NCBI GenBank assembly: GCA_945897465.1
Contig: CAMDFK010000021.1
Coordinates: 1-64,000 of the forward strand
DNA from: Limnohabitans sp. Rim8
GTDB taxonomy: Bacteria; Pseudomonadota; Gammaproteobacteria; Burkholderiales; Burkholderiaceae_C
Direction: 5' to 3'
Length of the DNA: 64,000 nucleotides
Below the pieces are notes generated by a model, which saw only the letters and a program-made list of their open reading frames with translations, had not been told where the DNA came from and ran no database searches. Positions within the stretch are counted from its first letter, which is position 1. Each line of letters begins with the position of its first letter. Position numbers and translations under genes: made by a program. This document shows, in pieces, positions 1 through 9,000 of the stretch.

Positions 1-521
1 ACTTCTGCGATGTTTTTATCAGACAGAACAAAGTTGTCCGGCACGATGTTGGCCAAGTTCAGCATGAAGGCCGTAACTGCGTACACCTCTTCTGTGCTCA
101 GTGTCTTGGGGTTTGTCCACGGCATGGCGCGGTTGATGTAGTCCCAAAGGGTAGAGACTGTGGACACTTTCATGATGGTGGTACGGCCAGGGTAGTCGGT
201 TCGCATCAAGTTAGCCACGCGGCCTTTCTTGATGTCTTCTGCGGTGGTCCCTCCGATGAGCGGGCTGAACACCTCGTTGGACTCACCAAACACACCGTGG
301 CAATGGGCGCACTTGGCTTCCCACACATCCTGGCCTTTGGCCACCGATCCAGAACCTGCAGGCAGGCCCTTAAAGTCTGGACGCACATCAATGTCCCACT
401 TGGCGACCTCTGAAGGTGTGGCAGCACGACCAATGCCTGGAAACGTATTGGACTGAGCAGCCACCACACCCGCTGAAGCAAGCAGTGCTAACGTCAAAAG
501 AGCATTACGAAAGCTGGACAT
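1..521 (-). CDS. soxD: SoxD, diheme-type cytochrome c subunit of sulfite (sulfur) dehydrogenase, 3' end cut by window edge
   Basis: Translating the minus strand from the ATG at 521 gives a Sec signal peptide (about residues 1-22, ending VVAAQ) followed by a class I cytochrome c domain. The haem site is CAHCH at residues 71-75 and a likely axial Met is in RAMPW (Met133). The frame stays open to base 1, so the C-terminal part (a second haem in many SoxD proteins) lies outside. It starts inside soxC: the soxC stop is at 505, giving a 17-bp overlap and implying coupled translation. SoxD accepts electrons from the molybdenum subunit SoxC in the periplasm; the SoxCD pair oxidises the SoxY-bound sulfane sulfur in the Sox thiosulfate pathway. 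The soxYZAXB genes are not in view and may continue to the left. Identification rests on the pairing with soxC and on the domain. Confidence 0.9.
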   Translation of the reverse strand, partial: MSSFRNALLTLALLASAGVVAAQSNTFPGIGRAATPSEVAKWDIDVRPDFKGLPAGSGSVAKGQDVWEAKCAHCHGVFGESNEVFSPLIGGTTAEDIKKGRVANLMRTDYPGRTTIMKVSTVSTLWDYINRAMPWTNPKTLSTEEVYAVTAFMLNLANIVPDNFVLSDKNIAE

Positions 522-1869
522 TTTTCACCTCGCCGTTTTCCTGCACCAACCACGACTGGATGGCATTGTTGTGATAAATCGATCGTGTGCCACGAACACT
601 GCGCAACTGCTGGTATGTGGGCTGCACATGGCCCGTGTCATCTTGCGCACGACTTTGGATGATGGCGGGCTTACCGTCCCATACCCAATCGATGTTGAAA
701 CGGCTCAAAGCCTTGGACAACACAGGCGTCTCCAGACGCGCTTGACGCCAGTTGCGGCCACCGTCGGTGGACACATCCACACGCTTGATCTTGCCTTTGC
801 CCGACCAAGCCATACCGGTGATGTTGTAGAAACCTTTGTCGAGCAAAACTTGACCACCGGAGGGGGTCGTCACCACGCTCTTCACCTCTTGCAGATTGGT
901 GTACTGTCGGTGCGTACCATCGGGCTGCAAGTCAATGTAGTGAATCGCTTCGTCTTTGGCGGCATAAGGTTTGTCACCCACTTCAACGCGACGCAAGTAC
1001 TTGACCCAGCTCACGCCTTGCACGCCAGGCACCACCAAACGCAGGGGATAGCCGTTTTCAGGACGCAACATTTCACCGTTTTGGCCATAGGCCACGATGA
1101 CTTCGCCGGATGTGATCAGGCTCATGGGGATGGTACGGGTCATGGACGAACCGTCACCACCCTCGGCCAATACAAATTTGCCGTTTTTCAGGTCAGCGCC
1201 AGCCAACTCGAGCAAGGTGATCAAGGGCACGCCCGTGAACTCACTGCAGGAAATCATGCCGTGCGTGTATTGAACCGTGGGCACCGCCACGTTGCCCCAT
1301 TCGGTCGCGGTGTTGGCACCGCACTCAATGAAAGCAAAGCGTGAAACCGATGGCAAACGCATGATCTCATCCATGGTGAACACCATGTTCTTTTTGACCA
1401 TGCCGTTGATCATGAAGCGGTGCTTGGACGGGTCGATGTCCCACCAGCCTTGGTGGTGACGCTCGAAGTGCAGGCCGCTTGGGGTGACGATGCCAAACAA
1501 GGACTGCAGGGGCGCGAACGACACCGAGGCTTGTGTGGTTTGTGTCAAGCCGGGGCTTTGACGGCGCTGCAAGTTGGCTTCGAATTTGGAGGGCTTGCCA
1601 TAACCTTCAACGGCCACACCCTGTCCCAAGCCCGTGGTGTGCTCGGGAAGATTCAGGATATTGGGATCGCCGCCTTCAACGGGCACAGGATTGCCCTGGG
1701 CCATCGCCATGGGGGCGGCGGCGCCTGCGGCAGCGGCTGCAAAGGCGTTGCGAATGAAATCACGTCGGCCCTTTTTGCCTTCGGCAAAGACCGCCTTGAT
1801 GTCACTTTGGGTCAGGAAGTTTTCAGGTGCTTTTTGCACCCTTCCTGAGTTGATGCTGTCTTCTTTCAC
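505..1869 (-). CDS. soxC: SoxC, molybdenum subunit of sulfite/sulfur dehydrogenase SoxCD
   Basis: A 454-residue protein with a twin-arginine signal (GRRDFIRN around residues 34-41, then an Ala-rich hydrophobic stretch). An oxidoreductase molybdopterin domain follows, with the Mo-ligating cysteine in FIECGAN (Cys183), and then the C-terminal dimerisation domain of the sulfite oxidase family. The length matches SoxC. The start is a GTG at 1869, preceded 7 bases earlier by a strong GAGGAG ribosome site. The protein is exported folded with its cofactor and acts with SoxD in the periplasm. It lies 27 bases downstream of a SoxR-like repressor gene, so soxR-soxC-soxD is probably one transcript controlled by the operator at 2219-2240. 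Confidence 0.95.
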   Translation of the reverse strand: MKEDSINSGRVQKAPENFLTQSDIKAVFAEGKKGRRDFIRNAFAAAAAGAAAPMAMAQGNPVPVEGGDPNILNLPEHTTGLGQGVAVEGYGKPSKFEANLQRRQSPGLTQTTQASVSFAPLQSLFGIVTPSGLHFERHHQGWWDIDPSKHRFMINGMVKKNMVFTMDEIMRLPSVSRFAFIECGANTATEWGNVAVPTVQYTHGMISCSEFTGVPLITLLELAGADLKNGKFVLAEGGDGSSMTRTIPMSLITSGEVIVAYGQNGEMLRPENGYPLRLVVPGVQGVSWVKYLRRVEVGDKPYAAKDEAIHYIDLQPDGTHRQYTNLQEVKSVVTTPSGGQVLLDKGFYNITGMAWSGKGKIKRVDVSTDGGRNWRQARLETPVLSKALSRFNIDWVWDGKPAIIQSRAQDDTGHVQPTYQQLRSVRGTRSIYHNNAIQSWLVQENGEVKNVQLS

Positions 1870-1896
1870 ACAAACTCCTCGTTTTGAGTTGTCAAT

Positions 1897-2196
1897 TCAC
1901 GGCATGTCTATGGCGACCTGCGTACACACGGCACGACAAACCACCACAGCTGTTTCGTCTGCAATCCGGTAGAACATTTGGGCCCCTTGGCGGCGCTTAC
2001 CCAAAATGCCCGACCTGTACATGATGTTCAGGTGCTGCGACATATTCGGTTGCGCTACGTCAATTTGGTCCAACAATTGCCCTACATTTTTTTCCCCTTG
2101 GCACAACTCGCTGATGATGCGCAACCGAATGGGCGTGGACAGGACAGCAAACAACTCCGCCGCCTTGTCATACACCCCATCGATCTCATCGTTCAT
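1897..2196 (-). CDS. soxR: ArsR-family repressor of sulfur oxidation, SoxR-like (paralogue 1)
   Basis: A 99-residue winged-helix ArsR/SmtB protein (recognition helix around QPNMSQHLNIMY, residues 49-60). It has Cys32 in helix 2 (ELCQGEKNV) and Cys87/Cys91 in the last helix (CRAVC). This places thiols in the same two helices as the persulfide-sensing BigR/SqrR/SoxR group; the sensing role here is inferred. It is the first gene of the sox transcript and has a perfect dyad directly upstream at 2219-2240, which suggests autoregulation and sulfur-inducible derepression of soxCD. A close paralogue lies at 42970-43299 with the same three cysteines. There is no strong Shine-Dalgarno sequence before the ATG at 2196. 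Confidence 0.85.
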   Translation of the reverse strand: MNDEIDGVYDKAAELFAVLSTPIRLRIISELCQGEKNVGQLLDQIDVAQPNMSQHLNIMYRSGILGKRRQGAQMFYRIADETAVVVCRAVCTQVAIDMP

Positions 2197-2218
2197 GCTT
2201 GCTTTGCCAGTAGGTTCG

Positions 2219-2240
2219 TATATTCGGATGTTCGAATATA
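2219..2240. promoter_or_regulatory. Operator dyad for the SoxR-like repressor
   Basis: A perfect 8-bp inverted repeat, TATATTCG (2219-2226) and CGAATATA (2233-2240), separated by 6 bases. Its core can be read as ATATTC-N8-GAATAT, the form described for SqrR/BigR-type ArsR repressors. It sits 23 bases upstream of the ATG at 2196, in the position expected of an autoregulatory operator. Two related dyads lie at 12325-12344 and 29914-29933. Confidence 0.8.
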
Positions 2241-2284
2241 TACGATAAACGATGAATCTGAATCAGGGATTACACGGAGCGTGC

Positions 2285-2314
2285 TTCCTGATCAGGACAA
2301 ACCCTGATCAGGAA
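2285..2314 (-). terminator. Strong stem-loop after the FadL-like gene
   Basis: A perfect 12-bp inverted repeat, TTCCTGATCAGG (2285-2296) and CCTGATCAGGAA (2303-2314), with a 6-base loop, 17 bases past the stop of the FadL-like gene. Each arm contains the palindrome CCTGATCAGG. There is no T-run on either side, so it may act as an mRNA 3'-end stabiliser or a weak terminator rather than a classical intrinsic terminator. Confidence 0.55.
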
Positions 2315-2330
2315 CACACTGGCATTGGGT

Positions 2331-3638
2331 TCAGAACTTCCAGCTGTACTGCACACCCAACGATTGCTGGGACATGCGGATGGTTTCAGTAATGCCCGAA
2401 GCACCCGGCATCATGCCGTTGTACATAGACGGTCCGGTAACGCTGTTCTTGGGCGCGTACATATAGGCCCAAGTGAACTCGGAATCCTTGTCCAGGGCAT
2501 AGGTGCCGCCCACGGTGTAATGTTGCTTGATCACACCCGGAGCCAGAATGTTGAACGTCACGTTTTCGGGCTTGACCGGATTGGTGCTTTGGTTGTAGCC
2601 AGCACGCAACACCATGGTTGGCGTGGCCTGCCACTGAACACCCAACTTGATCACGCTGACGTCAGACCAACCGAATCCGGGGCCATTGGGCGAACCCATG
2701 GGATTGCCTGCCATCAGGTTGCTCATTGGATTGCCGATGGACGTCACACCACTGTAGTTGATGCGTGAGTAATCTGCCGCCACCGACACGGCTGGCGTGA
2801 CCTGGACATTGATGCCTAAGGTGTAATTTTCAGGGATATCGAAAGTGCCAGCGCCTGCAAACAGCCCTGCGTACTCGTTGAATTTGCCCATCTTGATTTT
2901 GGGCGAGTAAGTCGCACCAAACTTCAAGGTGTCACTCAACTGACCCAGGTAGCCCAAACGGACGCCCATGCCGGTACTCCGATCAGTGCCTGTGTTGCTG
3001 ACTTTGTCCGGTGCCATAGAAAAACCTGCAAAGGCATCCAATCCAGTGGCGCTGAACTGCTGCACCACCAAGAGCGGCGACGCACCCACAGAATGCTGTG
3101 CATCGAGTTTGTAGGCCAAGGTTGGCGCGATGATCAGTTGCATCAAGTCCACACCCAGTTTGCCCTGACCGCACAAAAGATTGCCTCGATAGGGCTGGCC
3201 GTTGCTCGGGTTCATGCACATGACATTGCCACCTTGGTACTCGGTGTTCATGCCGCCATTGCCGTACACCGTCACACCCCAGCTCATGCGGTCATCGATC
3301 TTGATGTTGTAAGCAAATTCAGGCACAGCAAAAGCACTGCCTTCACTTTTCACGTCGCCTTCAAGGATGCCGCCAAAACCGGGGGCCGAGCGTGCCGCAC
3401 TGCGCTTAGGCATGAACATGTCCACACCCAGATCGGCACGGTTACCCGCCCATACAGAGGCGGCCGGGTTGTTGATGCCCGCAAAAGCATTGTCGGTCAC
3501 AGCCACTGAAGCGCCGCCCATGCCCTTGGACTTCATGCCAAAGCCGTGCGGAAAGTACCCGTCGGTCGCCCAAGCAGTTGAACCTGTAGCCAAGACAGCC
3601 GCCATCACGGTGGCACGCAAAGTGTTGATTTTTTTCAT
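2331..3638 (-). CDS. FadL/OmpP1/TodX-family outer-membrane channel
   Basis: A 435-residue protein with a signal peptide cleaved near AWA-TDG (residue 24). The N-terminus after cleavage is typical of the FadL hatch (GFGMKSKGMGGASVA), and alternating hydrophobic strands end in an aromatic YSWKF beta-barrel signature. FadL proteins pass hydrophobic molecules through the outer membrane. Two closely spaced cysteines (VMCMNPSN and NLLCGQG) are unusual for a barrel and may form a loop disulfide. The gene follows the DUF302 lipoprotein by 23 bases with its own AGGAG site, so the two form an operon next to sox. A substrate such as zero-valent sulfur or organic sulfur is a guess from this context; fatty acids or aromatics are the usual cargo. 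Confidence 0.85.
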   Translation of the reverse strand: MKKINTLRATVMAAVLATGSTAWATDGYFPHGFGMKSKGMGGASVAVTDNAFAGINNPAASVWAGNRADLGVDMFMPKRSAARSAPGFGGILEGDVKSEGSAFAVPEFAYNIKIDDRMSWGVTVYGNGGMNTEYQGGNVMCMNPSNGQPYRGNLLCGQGKLGVDLMQLIIAPTLAYKLDAQHSVGASPLLVVQQFSATGLDAFAGFSMAPDKVSNTGTDRSTGMGVRLGYLGQLSDTLKFGATYSPKIKMGKFNEYAGLFAGAGTFDIPENYTLGINVQVTPAVSVAADYSRINYSGVTSIGNPMSNLMAGNPMGSPNGPGFGWSDVSVIKLGVQWQATPTMVLRAGYNQSTNPVKPENVTFNILAPGVIKQHYTVGGTYALDKDSEFTWAYMYAPKNSVTGPSMYNGMMPGASGITETIRMSQQSLGVQYSWKF

Positions 3639-3661
3639 TGATTTCTCCTGTTGATGGCGGA

Positions 3662-4234
3662 TCAGAACTCACCCTTGTGACCACGTTCCATCATTTCCCA
3701 GATGGTGTCGCGCACGGCTTTGGCTTCTTCTTTCAGGGGAGATGGCAACTTGCGGCCCATCTTCACCATCATGTCCATGTTGAGGGTGTAGAGCCACAGT
3801 CCATCCTCTTTTTCCACCATGGAAATGCGGCATGGCAGATATGCGGCCATGTGGGGACTGAAGTCCACCATCTTGCGGGCCGTGGTGGGTGAGCAGAACG
3901 AATAGACCGTGAGGAGCTTTTCTTTTTTGCCAGAGCGGGCTTCGAGCTCTTTGGACAGGGGCAGCGTGCCGACATCCCGCATGTTGCGCTCAGTAGCGAC
4001 TTGTTTGAGGACCTGTTCAACCTCTTGAGCCGTCACACCCTTCTTGACTTTGCGCTCCCAGGTGGTGGCCACGGCAATGTCACCCTCACCTGCCACCCAG
4101 CGGTCCCACATGCGGCTGGCTTCTGAACCTGCGCCCGATTCAAGTTTGCCGAGGGTGCTGATGGTGCCGCAACCGGTGAGCCAGATCGAGCTGGCCAGAA
4201 CGGCCCATTTCATCCAAGTGAAAGATTTGCGCAT
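3662..4234 (-). CDS. DUF302-domain lipoprotein
   Basis: The chosen ATG at 4234 follows an AGGAG site and gives a 190-residue protein. It has a lipoprotein signal (lipobox LTGC, Cys22) and a DUF302 domain in the C-terminal half, including Cys114 (YSFCSPTTAR) and the characteristic YLPCRISMVEKEDG segment (Cys135). DUF302 proteins are often found beside sulfur-oxidation and rhodanese genes, but their reaction is unknown. This is the first gene of an operon with the FadL-like channel and has a CsoR-type dyad at 4352-4365 in its upstream region. An in-frame GTG/ATG series further upstream would only add residues that spoil the signal peptide. Confidence 0.8.
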   Translation of the reverse strand: MRKSFTWMKWAVLASSIWLTGCGTISTLGKLESGAGSEASRMWDRWVAGEGDIAVATTWERKVKKGVTAQEVEQVLKQVATERNMRDVGTLPLSKELEARSGKKEKLLTVYSFCSPTTARKMVDFSPHMAAYLPCRISMVEKEDGLWLYTLNMDMMVKMGRKLPSPLKEEAKAVRDTIWEMMERGHKGEF

Positions 4235-4351
4235 TGGTTTTTCTCCTGAGTTCATGCATTGATGCAATCCAGCGAGACACACCATGTGTCGCGATGGATT
4301 GACAACCATCATCAATTCCCCAGGAGAAATAAGGAATTAGCAGATACCCTA

Positions 4352-4365
4352 TACCCTATGGGGTA
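4352..4365. promoter_or_regulatory. CsoR/CstR-type operator upstream of the DUF302-FadL operon
   Basis: TACCC (4352-4356) and GGGTA (4361-4365) form an inverted repeat with a 4-base centre, matching the TACCC-N-GGGTA pattern bound by CsoR-family tetramers. Further TACC (4345-4348) and GGTA (4367-4370) elements flank it and extend the dyad. It lies about 118 bases upstream of the DUF302 ATG. The only CsoR-family gene in view is at 10937-11182. Confidence 0.65.
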
Positions 4366-4405
4366 AGGTATTTGTCAGGCAAATCAGTCGCGAGTCCTAA
4401 AGACC

Positions 4406-4729
4406 TCACTTGAACTTGTAATGGTCACGGTTGAGCACCGCAGCGACCGAAGTGACGTCCTCTGGAAACATGCCCAAATTCAGTTCGGTGTTGCATTGCT
4501 CCACCATCCCGCGCAGTAAGGAAGCATTATTGATGCGTCCCTGCGGTTTGTAGATGGCGCTACCGTTGCCACCGACCTTGGAGATATGGCAAGCCACACA
4601 CTTGCTTTCGGCGATCAGTTTCTCGCCAAGTTTGTAATCCGCCTCTTTGAAAATAGTGGGCTGCGCATATGCAAATGTTGCGCAGAAGAAACTGATCCAG
4701 ACCGCTGCCATCTTGTAGGGGGTTTTCAT
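4406..4729 (-). CDS. Small secreted monohaem c-type cytochrome
   Basis: A 107-residue protein with a signal peptide (cleavage near AYA-QP, residue 22) and one haem site, CVACH at residues 44-48. The C-terminal part carries an extra cysteine (EQCNTELNLG, Cys79) and a run EDVTSVAAVLNRDHYKF. The only Met candidate for a sixth ligand is in NLGMFPED. A GGAGA site precedes the ATG at 4729. It could carry electrons from sulfur oxidation to a terminal oxidase, but the specific partner is unknown. A terminator at 4744-4777 separates it from the next cytochrome gene, so it probably has its own promoter or is read through. Confidence 0.8.
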   Translation of the reverse strand: MKTPYKMAAVWISFFCATFAYAQPTIFKEADYKLGEKLIAESKCVACHISKVGGNGSAIYKPQGRINNASLLRGMVEQCNTELNLGMFPEDVTSVAAVLNRDHYKFK

Positions 4730-4743
4730 TCAAGTCTCCAATC

Positions 4744-4777
4744 AAAAAAGCCGCTCAAGGGCAGACCCTTGAGCGGC
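4744..4777 (-). terminator. Rho-independent terminator
   Basis: Perfect 12-bp stem, GCCGCTCAAGGG (4750-4761) with CCCTTGAGCGGC (4766-4777), and a 4-base loop. On the minus strand it is followed by six T residues (complement of 4744-4749). It ends the cytochrome gene whose stop is at 4850. Confidence 0.92.
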
Positions 4778-4849
4778 AAACAAAAGCCACGAGTACCAAT
4801 CGAGCTTTCTAAATCATGCCATGGTGTTCATGCCAACATGGGCTTGAAT

Positions 4850-5158
4850 TTATTTGGCGCCAGCCAAAATCCATTTGGCCAAGGTCAGCGAATCGGCTTC
4901 GCTCAATGCAGCCTGTGCTGGCATGGGCACAGGACCCCACTTGCCCGAGCCACCGGCCTTGATGCTCTTGGCCAAAGTCGCTGCTGCGTCTTTCTGGCTG
5001 CCATATTTCTTAGCCACATCGTTGTAGGAGGGGCCGACCATTTTTTTGTCAACTGCGTGGCAAGCCATGCAGGCATTCTTTTTGGCCATGTCCATGCTGG
5101 CTAAGGCGGGGGCTGACATCAGGGCAGAGACGGCAGCAGCAGCAAAAATCAGTTTCAT
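4850..5158 (-). CDS. Class I cytochrome c (c551/c552 type)
   Basis: A 102-residue soluble periplasmic cytochrome. It has a signal peptide to about residue 21, a haem site CMACH at residues 30-34, and the conserved axial-Met segment WGPVPMPAQ (Met79), followed by the C-terminal helix ALSEADSLTLAKWILAG. Size and motifs match the c551/c552 electron shuttles. It stands alone between a terminator (4744-4777) and a 155-base upstream gap. A role as electron acceptor for SoxCD, SoxXA or flavocytochrome c and donor to an oxidase is inferred from location. Confidence 0.88.
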   Translation of the reverse strand: MKLIFAAAAVSALMSAPALASMDMAKKNACMACHAVDKKMVGPSYNDVAKKYGSQKDAAATLAKSIKAGGSGKWGPVPMPAQAALSEADSLTLAKWILAGAK

Positions 5159-5313
5159 GAGAGCTCCATGTGAGGGGGTTTAAATATAACCAGTCGCTAA
5201 TTTAACCGAAATCAAGACGCTTTTGTCAAAAACGCTTCAGTTCAGGCTCGGGGATTTTACTGAGTGTGAGCCCCGCAAAAGCCCAAAGCCATCTCCAAAC
5301 AGCGGTCATCGGG

Positions 5314-5694
5314 TCAGTCAAAGCTCGGCTGCTCAGGTTTGACCACCGGCTTGCCCGCAGCGACCCAAGCGTCATAGCCGCCGGCCACTGAGCTGACATT
5401 GAGGTAACCCATGCTCTGCATGGATTGCGCCGCCAAAGCTGCGCGGCCGCTGGTCTTGCAGTACAAGACCACTTTCAGGTCGCGGCCCGAGAAGGCGGGT
5501 GTGCCGCTGAGTTTGAACTCCAGCAAACCCCTCGGGACCAATACAGCACCAGGTAAATGACCCGCAGCAAACTCATCGGCTTCGCGCACGTCGATCAAGA
5601 CATCGGCTTGGCGAATGGCTTCTTCGGCGTCTTGCAAGGCGATTTCACGGACGTTGGCCTTGGCTTGCAGGACCAAATCTTGGGCTGTTTTCAT
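5314..5694 (-). CDS. Single-domain rhodanese (sulfurtransferase)
   Basis: A 126-residue cytoplasmic rhodanese with a short N-terminal extension, the DVREADEFAAGHLPGA substrate-domain segment, and the catalytic loop CKTSGR (Cys79-Arg84), which would carry a persulfide. It lies 84 bases downstream of a DUF2892 membrane protein and behind the RND pump genes. In YgaP a rhodanese and a DUF2892-like membrane segment are fused in one protein; here they are separate genes. A role in moving sulfane sulfur between thiols is likely; the acceptor is unknown. Confidence 0.9.
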   Translation of the reverse strand: MKTAQDLVLQAKANVREIALQDAEEAIRQADVLIDVREADEFAAGHLPGAVLVPRGLLEFKLSGTPAFSGRDLKVVLYCKTSGRAALAAQSMQSMGYLNVSSVAGGYDAWVAAGKPVVKPEQPSFD

Positions 5695-5778
5695 GGTGAC
5701 TCCATCGTTTTAAGGGAAGGGGATTCAGGGGGCAAGGGTATGAACAAGGGCGAACGCATGGCGGACATGACGGTCAGA

Positions 5779-5988
5779 TCAGCAGCCGCACTCAACACCG
5801 AATTTGCGCAAGAGGGTCTCCATCAAGCACCACTTGGTCAAGGCACTTTGCAACAAATTGGCACCCACAAAAGCCGTGAAAGCCAACCACCACTCATTCA
5901 CAAAAACGGGGCTGCCCTGGATACCCAAAGCCAAAGACATCAACACAAAGGTGCCAGCGACCAAACGAACGATTTGCCAAGATTTCAT
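5779..5988 (-). CDS. DUF2892 (YgaP-type) small inner-membrane protein
   Basis: A 69-residue protein with two hydrophobic helices (about residues 8-24 and 34-48), followed by a cysteine-containing tail (KWCLMETLL and a terminal GVECGC). This matches the DUF2892 family, including the membrane domain of the rhodanese YgaP. It starts 31 bases after the RND permease stop and precedes a rhodanese gene, so all three are probably co-transcribed. The C-terminal Cys-Gly-Cys could receive sulfur from the rhodanese; that is inference. Confidence 0.85.
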   Translation of the reverse strand: MKSWQIVRLVAGTFVLMSLALGIQGSPVFVNEWWLAFTAFVGANLLQSALTKWCLMETLLRKFGVECGC

Positions 5989-6019
5989 GATTCAAACTCC
6001 TAGAGGTTAAAGAAAAAAC

Positions 6020-9000
6020 TCAAGCGCCGTACTTTTTACGGTACGCCACGAAATACAAAGTTGGAATGACGACCAGCGTCAGCACGGTGGACACAAAGAT
6101 GCCAAAGATCAGCGAGATGGCCAGGCCATTGAAGATCGGGTCATCCAAGATGAAGAAGGCGCCAATCATGGCCGCGAGGCCCGTGAGCATGATGGGTTGG
6201 GCACGGGTGATGGCGGACTGCACAATCGCCCGCTTGAAGTCCATGCCGCTGTTCACCTGCAGGTTGATGAAGTCGACCAACAAGATCGAATTGCGCACGA
6301 TGATGCCCGCCAACGCAATCATGCCGATCATGCTGGTGGCGGTGTATTGGGCATTGAGCAAGGCGTGGCCTGGCATCACCCCAATGATGGTCAGCGGAAT
6401 GGGCGCCATGATGATCAGTGGCGTGAGGTAAGAGCCAAACTGCGCCACCACCAGCAAATAGATCAGGATCAGGCCCACACCATAGGCTGCTCCCATGTCG
6501 CGGAAGGTCTCATACGTGATTTGTGATTCGCCATCCCACTTGATGCTGTAGCCGCGCCAAGCGTCGTCGGGCTGGCTGATGAAGTACTCTTCAAGCCGCT
6601 CACCGTCCGGGCCGATGATCTGAGACACATCGCCGCGCATCTTGAACAGACCGTACAAGGGGCTGTCCACCTTGCCCGCCATGTCGGCATTGACAAAGTT
6701 CACGGGCAGCATGTCTTTGTGAATGATGGGCTGCTCACGCAGGGTGTCGCTCACGGTGACCAACTCGCGCATGGCCACCACTTTGCCTGTTGCGCTTTTC
6801 ACACCCAGTTGAAGCAAGGCATCCAGATCGCCGTGCAAGGTCTCAGGCAGCTGGATCAAGGCGGGTACTGGGTACTTGCTGCCGTCGTGCAAATAGGTGA
6901 CCGAGTCGCCCGCCAAACCGGCACGCAGCGTGGTCACGATGGCTTGTTGCGACACGCCGAGCACTGCAGCTTTGCGGCGGTCCACCAGCAGCAGCTTGCG
7001 CGGTGCATCGGCAATCGAGCTGTCGTCGATGTCCACCACGCCTTCGGTCTTTTCGAACACGGCACGCACCGACTGCGCCACTTGACGGCGGCCTTCGGCA
7101 TCAGGTCCGTAAATCTCGGCCACGATGGGCGACATCACAGGCGGACCAGGGGGCACTTCGACCACTTTGACGTTGGCTCCGTGTTTGCGACCGATCTCTT
7201 GCAAAGCCGGACGCACACGCGTGGCAATCACATGGCTCTTGTCGCTGCGCTCGGACTTGCCCACCAGATTCACCTGGATGTCGCCCAGCTCAGCGCCTGC
7301 ACGCAGGTAGTACTGGCGCACCAGACCGTTGAAGTTGATGGGCGAGGCGGTGCCCACATAGGCTTGGTAATGCGTGACCTCGGGCACGGTGGCCAGGTGG
7401 CCGCCCAGTTCGCGCATCACCGCGGCCGTTTTTTCAAGCGGTGTGCCCGCAGGCATGTCCACCACGACCTGGAACTCCGACTTGTCGTCAAAGGGCAGCA
7501 TCTTGAGCATGACCAAACCCGTGGCGGGCAGCACCAAAGACAAGGCAATCAAACTGGCCACACCCAGCCCCAGCAGCTTGCGGTTGCGTCCACCCGATTG
7601 CGTGTCGAGCAAAGGCTTGAAGATTTTTTCAAACAGAGGTTCGAGCTTGGCACTCATCCCGGTGTGGCCCCCTGCCGAATCGTGCGCATGCCCCGAAGAT
7701 GGCTTCATCCACATGCCCGACAACCAAGGCGTGATGACAAAGGCAATGGCCAGCGACAGCAACATGCCCAAGCTGGCATTGATCGGGATCGGGCTCATGT
7801 AGGGGCCCATCAGACCGCTCGCAAAGGCCATGGGCAACAAGGCCGCGATCACGGTGAAAGTGGCCAAGATGGTGGGGCCACCAACTTCGTCCACCGCGCC
7901 GGGAATGATTTCGCGAATGGTTTTCCCCGGGTACAGCTGCTGGTGGCGGTGGATGTTCTCCACCACCACGATCGCGTCGTCCACCAAGATGCCGATAGAG
8001 AAAATCAGGGCAAACAGCGACACGCGGTTGAGCGTGAAACCCCAAGCCCAAGAGGCAAACAAGGTCGCCGTCAGCGTCAGGATGACCGCCACACCGACGA
8101 TGGCCGCCTCGCGGCGACCCAGCGCCATGAACACCAGCGCCACCACCGAAGCCGTGGCAAACAGCAACTTCTGAATCAGTTTTTGTGCTTTGTCGTTGGC
8201 TGTTTCACCGTAGTTGCGGGTCTCCACCACCTGCACGTTGTCGGGGATCACCGTACCTTGAAGCGTCTCGACCCGGCTCTTGACGCCATTGGCCACATCG
8301 ATGGCGTTTTCGCCTGATTTTTTGGTGATCGACAGCGTGACGGCAGCAAATTCCTCCCCGCCATTTTTGGCGTTCTTGCCATGCCAAACATAACGTTCAG
8401 CGGGCATAGGGCCGTCTTTGACGTCAGCCACGTCTTTCAAGAAGACAGGCTTGCCCTGCACCACTTGCACGACCAAATCAGCCACGTCATCCGCTTGTGT
8501 CAGGTGCGGACCTGCCTCAATGGCCACACTCTGGTTGGCACCCAACAACTCACCCACAGGCAAGCCAAGGTTGGCCGACTGCAAGGCCATGCGCAAATCG
8601 TGCACGGTGACGCCCGAGCCGTTCATGCGCTGCGGGTCTATCTGCACCAGCACCGCGCGGCGTGGGCCGCCGATGGTGACCACATCGCGGGTGCCGGGCA
8701 CGCGCTTGATGTCGGCTTCGATGCTGTGCGCCACGCGTTCCAGATCAAAGGCGCTCACGTCTGCGTTTTTGCCGTGCAAGGTGAGGGACATGATGGGCAC
8801 ATCGTCGATGCCCTTGGGTTTGATCAACGGCTCAGGCAAACCCAGGTTTTGCGGCAACCAGTCCGAGTTTTCGCGGATCGTGTCGTGCAACTTGACCAGC
8901 GCCTCGGTGCGCGGCACGCCTACCTCGAACTGCACTGTCAAAATCGCCACGCCCGGACGAGAAACCGAATACACATGCTCGACCCCCGCGATCTTGGAGA

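Noticed and set aside
5220..5280. Possible terminator stem after the rhodanese gene at 5314
   Set aside because: Only a 5-bp GC stem with a long loop and no adjacent T-run; too weak to call.
6719..8317. 532-codon open frame on the plus strand opposite the RND permease
   Set aside because: Antisense to a complete, motif-rich RND gene; the product is His/Gln/Arg-rich with no recognisable domain, as expected from reverse-strand GC-rich coding DNA.
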